Shown here piece after piece: positions 6,217 to 10,962 of a stretch of 10,962 nucleotides of DNA. The stretch's first letter is position 1. Every line of letters begins with the position of its first letter. A program made the translations under genes and the position numbers. The stretch comes from JBAXEO01 sp964541375 (GTDB taxonomy: Bacteria; Actinomycetota; Coriobacteriia; Anaerosomatales; JAAXUF01). Below the pieces are notes generated by a model. That model ran no database searches and was not told the origin of the DNA. It saw nothing but the letters and a program-made list of their open reading frames with translations. The DNA lies in assembly GCA_964541375.1 (NCBI GenBank), contig CAZIPT010000076.1, positions 1-10,962 on the forward strand. The letters are read 5' to 3'.

Positions 6217-7155
6217 CTACGCCGAGAAGTCCTCAGTGCCGTTGAATACCGCGAGAGCGCGAGCGACATCGTAGTCGCCGATGGTGATCGCGCTGATCGC
6301 CTTGGTCAAGCGAACCGCCTCGTCGAGCGGGCGCTGGTGCAGGTTGCGACCGGTCGCGTTGCCGACGGCGCCGCCAACGTGGATCTGGTCGTGCAGCTGG
6401 GTGAGAAAGGTGGTCGCGTCCACCGTCGAGCCGCCAGCGCAGACCAGCCCCGTGCGGCCGGAAGCCTTGGACGCCTCGACGAGCTTCTGGGCCGAAGTCG
6501 CTGCGTCGTCGCCCTTGGGCGGGTTGCACTTGACGAAGTCGGCGCCCAGGCAGGCAGCGGTGCCGGCGGCACCGGCGATGAGGTGGGCGTCCTTCTCGTC
6601 GGCGACGGCCTTGCCGCGCGGGTAGATCCAGAGCACGACCAGCAGGCCGTTGGCGTGAGCGTCGGCGATGAGCTGACCGGCCTCGGTCATCATCGTCGAC
6701 TCGTACTCCGACCCGAGATAGATCGTGTAGCCGATACCGACCACATTGACGCCGTTGTCGCGCAGGTCGAGCACGGCCTGGATGTCGTAGAGCTGCGGCG
6801 AATAGGGATCGTCCTGGCTGGTGGTCACCAGGTGCGTCTTGCTGTTCATCTTCACCAGATAGTTGATGTCGGGATAGTCTGCAGCGAACTGCGCCACAAG
6901 GCCGCGCTGGCCCGCGAGCACACCCACGACACCCTGCGAGCCGATGCGGAACAAGTGCTCGGGCTCCGCGTCATCGGCCGAGATGCCCTCGCCAAAGAAG
7001 TCGTCGTTGAGGTGCTCGATCTTCTGATCGCATGCGAAGAGCATGAGGCGCCCGGAGTTGTGAGTGGCCGCAAGGAAGTTCTCGATGTACGTATCGCGGA
7101 ACTCTGCTGGTACGTCGGCCGGTACGCGAACAAGATCACGGTTGATGGTCGGCAT
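6217..7155 (-). CDS. Class I fructose-bisphosphate aldolase, archaeal-type (DhnA family)
   Basis: This 312-residue TIM-barrel enzyme most likely cleaves fructose-1,6-bisphosphate to dihydroxyacetone phosphate and glyceraldehyde-3-phosphate through a lysine Schiff base, needing no metal. Family features are ACDQKIEH (41-48) at the end of the first strand, KMNSKT (102-107), the predicted Schiff-base Lys209 in GADFVKCNPP, and phosphate-binding loops CAGGST (239-244) and VGNATGRN (264-271). The family also includes aldolases for other sugar phosphates; proximity to pfkA supports the glycolytic role. ATG 7153-7155 is chosen because AGGAGG lies 7 bases upstream; the frame is open 107 codons further, but that stretch overlaps the neighbouring gene's end and looks non-coding. 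The gene appears to have its own promoter (7241-7270) and to end before the stem-loop at 6148-6180. It is a distant paralogue of the lsrF-like gene. Confidence 0.85.
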   Translation of the reverse strand: MPTINRDLVRVPADVPAEFRDTYIENFLAATHNSGRLMLFACDQKIEHLNDDFFGEGISADDAEPEHLFRIGSQGVVGVLAGQRGLVAQFAADYPDINYLVKMNSKTHLVTTSQDDPYSPQLYDIQAVLDLRDNGVNVVGIGYTIYLGSEYESTMMTEAGQLIADAHANGLLVVLWIYPRGKAVADEKDAHLIAGAAGTAACLGADFVKCNPPKGDDAATSAQKLVEASKASGRTGLVCAGGSTVDATTFLTQLHDQIHVGGAVGNATGRNLHQRPLDEAVRLTKAISAITIGDYDVARALAVFNGTEDFSA

Positions 7156-7162
7156 GAAGCCC

Positions 7163-7168
7163 CCTCCT
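7163..7168 (-). promoter_or_regulatory. Shine-Dalgarno site fixing the fba start
   Basis: The - strand reads AGGAGG within a longer purine run, 7 bases before ATG 7153-7155. This selects the inner methionine against a longer upstream open frame. Confidence 0.8.
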
Positions 7169-7209
7169 CGGTGTACAGGGTTCTGTGACGGGAACAGCGA
7201 CTGCGGAAG

Positions 7210-7223
7210 GTTCGCCCGCGAAC
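7210..7223. promoter_or_regulatory. Candidate operator: palindrome in the fba leader
   Basis: GTTCGCCCGCGAAC has perfect 6-base arms separated by 2 bases. It lies about 55 bases upstream of the fba ATG and just downstream of a candidate promoter, a typical repressor position. It is not a LexA box, which has GAAC-N4-GTTC in the opposite orientation. It could also form a small hairpin in the mRNA leader. Confidence 0.35.
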
Positions 7224-7240
7224 GCTGGAAACCATCGATT

Positions 7241-7270
7241 AGGTTACGCGAATGGTGCGCCTCGCGCCAA
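7241..7270 (-). promoter_or_regulatory. Candidate sigma-70-type promoter for fba
   Basis: On the - strand TTGGCG (7265-7270) and TAACCT (7241-7246) are separated by 18 bases. This would start transcription near 7234 with a leader of about 80 bases. The -35 keeps TTG and the -10 keeps TA...T. The match is partial, but it sits in the only gap between the multihaem gene and fba. Confidence 0.35.
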
Positions 7271-7285
7271 CGCCGAGAAGCAGAA

Positions 7286-10200
7286 TCACTCTGATGTGGT
7301 CGTGAAGGTGGCTGTCTGGTGGGCCTCTTCGTTGCCGACTGTGTCCACACTCCAGAACTCCAGCGTATGAGTGATCGGCTCCGAGCCCTCATGGGACACC
7401 GACACGAGCGTTCCCTGGGCCACATCGGCGCCGTCAAGGATGAAGTGCGTAGACGCGATTCCCGAGCCTCCGGCATCAGTAGCCGTCAGCGAGACAATCT
7501 CAGTTTGGCCGGGCGCAAGTACGTAGTCGGTCCGGGCATCGGACGTTGTAGTTGGAGGCACCACGTCGACGCCCACAAGCGAATCGGCATAGGTCCCAGT
7601 CAACTCAAGAGTCTGACTCGGGGTTATGTTCACGCCGTTCCACGTGTACACCTGGTCCCCGTTGTTCTTGGTATGCAGCGTCAACTTGACCTGATAGGGC
7701 CCATCTGGGAATTCGAGGGCCCACAGAGTCATGGCCGTCTCGACGGGCAGTCCATCCGCGTCCTGTGTGGAAGAACTCATGTCGTCGTAGGAATCACCGT
7801 TGGCGGTGAACACCTCGACATCGTAGGCGTAGTCGTAGGCCTTCCAGTCAGTACCGCTGTACATGGTGTTCACCATGCTGAAGTTCAGCGTGACCGGTCG
7901 AATGATCTCGAACGAGAAGTCCTGCGCCGTCTCGACGACTCCCGCGTTGTCCACCGCGTAGCAGCTCACGGTGTGTGTGCCGTAGCCGGTCGCCGTAAAC
8001 GCGGCCCCTGACCCTGAGACCGTCTCCCAGCCGCCACCGTCGACCTGGTAGTGCACCGTCGCGACGCCGGAAAGCGCGTCCCAGGAGCTAATCGACAGCT
8101 GGGCATTCCCGTCGGCCGAAGGCACCAGCCCGTTGGGCTCGACGCTGAACCACGTTATCGGGGGATCAGTGTCCGCCTGGCCGGCGATCGGCACCTCGAG
8201 GGTGACCCAAGCGCTCTGATGATTCACTTGGTCGACTGCGAATGCGCGCACCGTGGCGGTGGCGTCTCCCCATGACCCCGAGGGCAGAGTGAGGGTGATT
8301 GGTCCACCACCGGAGTAGGTGTTGCTCGAAGTGGCACCAGAGACGTCAGCTCGCCATATCGTCAGGTAGTTCACGCCCCAGCCAGCATCGGTTGCGGACA
8401 CCTGCACAACGACCGAGCCATCCGGATTCGCCGACTGGCGCGCAATGGTGACCACTGGCGGGCTGGTATCGATGCAGAACCCCAGGGACTGCGTGACGCT
8501 CGAATTGCCAGCATTGTCTACAGCGTAGTACTCAACCGTCCAACGGCCCTCGGTGAGGTTGAGGTCCGCGGTCGCGGCGGCTGCCGGGTCGCCGCCGGTG
8601 CTGAAGGTTGCCGCCACCCAGCTCCCGCCGTTGACGCGGTAGCGGATTTCCTTGATCCCGCTCAGCGTCGTACCCGGATCCTGAGCGGTCAACGACGCAG
8701 ATGCGTAGTGCGGCCCGGGAAGCGCGTAGCCCGACGTGACGAGGGAGACCGTCGGCTTTGTCGTGTCCGTGACCGTGAAGACATCACTCTTGGGTATGGC
8801 CTCCACGTGACCGAGCTTGTCGACCGAATACGCTGACAGCGTATGAGTGCCGTACCTCGTGCGGAGTTCCATTGGGGTGGTCAAGGGACCCGTCATGAGC
8901 GCGAAGGGAGCTCCGTCGAAGCTGTAGTACGTGGCGGCGACCCCCGAGCCGTAGACTCCGTCACTGCCGACGACCTGCCACGTGTGGTCCCACTGCCAAT
9001 GCACCAGTGTGGTCGGCGCGGTGCTATCCACCCTGAAGTACTGCTCGCCGTACCACGGTGACGCGTTGCCAGCCCAGTCGTAGACGGTATAGATCACGTA
9101 ATACTGACCGTCAGACGGGGGCGTCACGGCGACGGTCTTCGTTGTGACATCGCCCGCCGGGAACGTTGCGTTGATGGACTTGACCAGACCGCCGCCACTA
9201 TTGCACAGGGAGCCGGTGATCGACTTGATGCCGCTCCGCGGCTGCGGGCCTTCGGGGTCCCAGGCGACTATGGACACCGATGCCGTCGTCATTGTGTCGC
9301 TGAGAGAGGCCTGCGGGGGTGTTGTCTCGACGATGCTGTAGTTGTGCGTCTTGGCGACCTCCATGTTGCCGAGCGCGTCAACCGAGTAGTAAGCCAGAGA
9401 GTGATTGCCAAGCGCATCGCCGTTCGGATTCGTATTGACGATGCCGACAGATGCGTCGGCCGAGGAATACGTGGCGAATGGTGCGCCGTCGAAGCTGTAG
9501 TAGGTCGTTGAAGTAGTCGAGTCGCTCGCACTGAGCCTCCAGCGGAAGACCCCTGCGGTGACCGTCGTGGGCGTGGTGACCGGAGCGTCGTTGTCGATGA
9601 GGACGGTATAGGACGTCGGCGGGGTCTGGTTCCCGGCGAAGTCGGCCGCCGTGTACTTGAAGATGAACTTGCCGCTGTTCGTGCCGAACGACTTGTATGT
9701 CGGGAACCGCCAGTAGCTCTTGGCCTTGGCGTACTCCTCGACACTGGCGATCGTCCTCGTGGAGTCCGACGTCGCGTCTCGGGGATAAGCGAACGCGGCC
9801 ATCGGCTGATAGAACGGAGCGGGATACGGATATCCCCACACCGTGTCATAGGTCATGACCTCTGTGTTGATGGAGGCGACCCCTGTGCCAAAGCCGTTGT
9901 CCTTAGGATCGGATACGACCATTTCCAGCGATTTCGCGACAAGCGTTCCACCCGACACGACCGCGCCCGGGAAGGTGACTTCGGGTGGGGCGAAGTCGCC
10001 GGTCGTGTAGTTCTGCGTCACGACCGCCTCAACGTTCCCGGCAGCGTCGACAGAGTAGAACCGCAGAACGTGCGAGCCGGGGTTCGTGCCGTCAGCGGGA
10101 TTTGAAATGCCCGCGGCCTCCTGCGCGGCTCCGTAGGGCGTAAACGCGCCTTCGTCAAAGCGATAGTAGGTGGCGGTTACGCCGTCGCCCCTATCAACAG

Positions 10201-10962
10201 CGGCGAGTCTCCACGTCACGGGGGCGGTGCTCACGAGAGACGCGGTCGTCGTGGGGGCGGTGTAGTCGACCGACGTCGCCTTGGGTGGAACCGAAGCCGC
10301 GTGACACCCGTAGGCCGAACCGCAGGCGGCCTTCGGTGTGTTGTGGCACTGGTTGCAGTACGGCGGCGCCTGGTAGCCGCTGGCGACTACCATGTGGTTC
10401 ATCAAGCGAAGCGAGGGTGCGGGGTGCGGCGCCACGGGAAGCCCGCCCTCAGATGCCGTGACCGGATGGCATGCGCCTGTTTGACAGCTCTTGTCCCACG
10501 AGGCGAAGCTCGAACGTGGGCCGCCGGCGGCGTGGCACATGGCGCAATTCGTGTAGTCGTTGCCGTGGTTGGCGAGCAAGTTCGTCCGGTGGCAGCTGGT
10601 GCAAGCCAGCGCCGCAAAGCTCGTCCCTCCTGAGTACGAGGTTCTGTATTCGATGGCCCCCTCGTAGTTTGAGCTTGCATTGTGGACCGCACCGTGAACC
10701 GCCATGGCGTTGTGACACGAGGTGCACTTCTTGTCATGACCGGCGATTGCCGAGACCACGTCGCTTCTCGTGCTGGTGTGGCAGCCTTCACAGCCAATGA
10801 CCGAGTGAACGGCAGTCAGATCGGTGCCATTGTGGCAGCCACTGCCCGCGCACGCGTTGGATGTGTTGCCGTGCAGCGCGGCATGCCCGGCCCCAGAGGC
10901 ATGACAAGCCGAGCAGGAGGAGTTGCCCACGTGCACGCCGGCGGTGTTGGTGGCGGTGATGG
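7286..10962 (-). CDS. Multihaem c-type cytochrome-like protein with Ig-like/OmpL47-like repeats (5'-truncated)
   Basis: The frame runs off the right end with no start, leaving 1224 visible residues; numbering below takes the Val codon at 10934-10936 as residue 1. Residues 8-212 carry nine haem-type motifs: six CXXCH (8, 49, 71, 112, 131, 194), two CX4CH (29, 151) and one CX5CH (205), with many extra histidines as possible ligands. CX4CH mixed with CXXCH recalls the Geobacter CxxxxCH...CXXCH family. Residues 227-1009 hold about eight Ig-like/OmpL47-like repeats (signatures YYSFDGAPF, HTLSAYSVD, VDNAGN). An unrelated domain follows at 1010-1124, then a last repeat at 1126-1214. Haem attachment occurs outside the membrane, so an exported or surface protein for electron transfer or adhesion is inferred. 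No LPXTG motif or membrane segment ends the protein, so any anchor must be upstream or non-covalent. No signal peptide is visible because the start is missing. The gene ends 130 bases before fba. Confidence 0.85.
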   Translation of the reverse strand, partial: ITATNTAGVHVGNSSCSACHASGAGHAALHGNTSNACAGSGCHNGTDLTAVHSVIGCEGCHTSTRSDVVSAIAGHDKKCTSCHNAMAVHGAVHNASSNYEGAIEYRTSYSGGTSFAALACTSCHRTNLLANHGNDYTNCAMCHAAGGPRSSFASWDKSCQTGACHPVTASEGGLPVAPHPAPSLRLMNHMVVASGYQAPPYCNQCHNTPKAACGSAYGCHAASVPPKATSVDYTAPTTTASLVSTAPVTWRLAAVDRGDGVTATYYRFDEGAFTPYGAAQEAAGISNPADGTNPGSHVLRFYSVDAAGNVEAVVTQNYTTGDFAPPEVTFPGAVVSGGTLVAKSLEMVVSDPKDNGFGTGVASINTEVMTYDTVWGYPYPAPFYQPMAAFAYPRDATSDSTRTIASVEEYAKAKSYWRFPTYKSFGTNSGKFIFKYTAADFAGNQTPPTSYTVLIDNDAPVTTPTTVTAGVFRWRLSASDSTTSTTYYSFDGAPFATYSSADASVGIVNTNPNGDALGNHSLAYYSVDALGNMEVAKTHNYSIVETTPPQASLSDTMTTASVSIVAWDPEGPQPRSGIKSITGSLCNSGGGLVKSINATFPAGDVTTKTVAVTPPSDGQYYVIYTVYDWAGNASPWYGEQYFRVDSTAPTTLVHWQWDHTWQVVGSDGVYGSGVAATYYSFDGAPFALMTGPLTTPMELRTRYGTHTLSAYSVDKLGHVEAIPKSDVFTVTDTTKPTVSLVTSGYALPGPHYASASLTAQDPGTTLSGIKEIRYRVNGGSWVAATFSTGGDPAAAATADLNLTEGRWTVEYYAVDNAGNSSVTQSLGFCIDTSPPVVTIARQSANPDGSVVVQVSATDAGWGVNYLTIWRADVSGATSSNTYSGGGPITLTLPSGSWGDATATVRAFAVDQVNHQSAWVTLEVPIAGQADTDPPITWFSVEPNGLVPSADGNAQLSISSWDALSGVATVHYQVDGGGWETVSGSGAAFTATGYGTHTVSCYAVDNAGVVETAQDFSFEIIRPVTLNFSMVNTMYSGTDWKAYDYAYDVEVFTANGDSYDDMSSSTQDADGLPVETAMTLWALEFPDGPYQVKLTLHTKNNGDQVYTWNGVNITPSQTLELTGTYADSLVGVDVVPPTTTSDARTDYVLAPGQTEIVSLTATDAGGSGIASTHFILDGADVAQGTLVSVSHEGSEPITHTLEFWSVDTVGNEEAHQTATFTTTSE
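7565..7909 (-). other. Unrecognised domain interrupting the Ig-like repeats
   Basis: Residues 1010-1124 of the multihaem protein lack the repeat signatures. The segment is rich in aromatic and acidic residues (KAYDYAYDVEVF, then DSYDDMSSS) and contains TLWALEFPDGPYQVKLTL, which suggests a beta-sandwich. The Asp cluster could bind a metal such as calcium. I do not recognise the family. A final Ig-like repeat follows at 7295-7561. Confidence 0.5.
7910..10258 (-). repeat. Tandem Ig-like/OmpL47-like protein repeats (about eight)
   Basis: Within the multihaem protein, repeats of about 85-130 residues start near residues 227, 316, 450, 538, 637, 725, 825 and 923. Each begins near a (D/A)xxPP or (A/D)xPT turn and ends with a (Y/F)(Y/S)xVDxxGN-like strand. 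Two repeats share YYSFDGAPFA. At DNA level they share a 17-base identical stretch (8913-8929 and 9486-9502), but otherwise the copies are well diverged. They probably form a stalk holding the haem region away from the cell. Confidence 0.7.
10301..10915 (-). other. Haem-motif cluster of the multihaem protein
   Basis: Nine candidate haem c attachment sites lie in about 205 residues. Canonical CXXCH motifs are at 10901-10915 (CSACH), 10778-10792 (CEGCH), 10712-10726 (CTSCH), 10589-10603 (CTSCH), 10532-10546 (CAMCH) and 10343-10357 (CNQCH). Wider motifs are CAGSGCH at 10832-10852, CQTGACH at 10466-10486 and CGSAYGCH at 10301-10324. More may lie upstream of the window. Confidence 0.8.

Noticed and set aside
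6061..7188. 375-codon open frame on the + strand opposite fba
   Set aside because: It spans the fba gene, its terminal hairpin and its leader, and its product is low-complexity Val/Gly/Arg/Asp typical of antisense frames. The - strand gene has a strong ribosome-binding site and family motifs.
7210..7223. LexA/SOS box in the fba leader
   Set aside because: The arms are GTTC...GAAC, the reverse of the Gram-positive LexA order GAAC-N4-GTTC, and the spacing differs.
7286..7320. LPXTG sortase signal or membrane tail at the end of the multihaem protein
   Set aside because: The protein ends in a hydrophilic Thr-rich strand (FTTTSE) with no LPXTG motif, hydrophobic segment or basic tail.
7156..7476. 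N-terminal extension of fba by 107 codons
   Set aside because: It overlaps the end of the multihaem gene, is Arg/Ser-rich and unlike the family, and lies upstream of a near-ideal ribosome-binding site for the inner ATG.

Overview
The window is GC-rich bacterial DNA with six complete genes and two that run off its ends. Five clues suggest an anaerobic, deep-branching actinobacterium (Coriobacteriia or OPB41-like): high GC, a Firmicute-style accD-accA-pfkA cluster, an archaeal-type class I aldolase, an LsrF-like enzyme, and a large multihaem surface protein. That placement is an inference from gene content; there is no rRNA or other marker here to confirm it.

Layout. On the + strand, bases 1-1205 hold the C-terminal 400 residues of a UvrD/PcrA-type helicase. 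Everything else reads on the - strand, converging on the helicase with only 8 bases between the two stop codons. In order of transcription (right to left) the genes are: the 3' part of a giant multihaem, Ig-repeat protein (10962-7286); a DhnA-family class I fructose-bisphosphate aldolase (7155-6217); accD (6088-5195); accA (5198-4224); pfkA (4217-3249); an LsrF-like thiolase/aldolase (3105-2266); and a zinc-dependent alcohol dehydrogenase (2254-1214). Likely transcription units are the multihaem gene, fba, accD-accA-pfkA, and lsrF-adh.

How the genes work together. PfkA makes fructose-1,6-bisphosphate and the class I aldolase cleaves it. AccD and AccA form the carboxyltransferase that turns acetyl-CoA into malonyl-CoA. 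The middle of the window therefore joins upper glycolysis to the first committed step of fatty-acid synthesis. accD/accA overlap by ATGA, and the accA stop codon lies inside the pfkA ribosome-binding site, so the three are probably translationally coupled. The LsrF-like enzyme and the dehydrogenase form a compact two-gene operon. LsrF of E. coli ends AI-2 breakdown by making acetyl-CoA, but no other lsr gene is visible, so the substrate here is open.

The most unusual locus is the right-hand protein. Nine candidate haem-binding motifs (six CXXCH, two CX4CH, one CX5CH) precede about nine Ig-like/OmpL47-like repeats and one unrelated domain, with no C-terminal anchor. It looks like an exported electron-transfer or adhesion protein. 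Intergenic regions hold candidate operators (6111-6126, 7210-7223), a strong stem-loop (6148-6180) and tentative promoters. I found no RNA genes, CRISPR arrays or insertion sequences.
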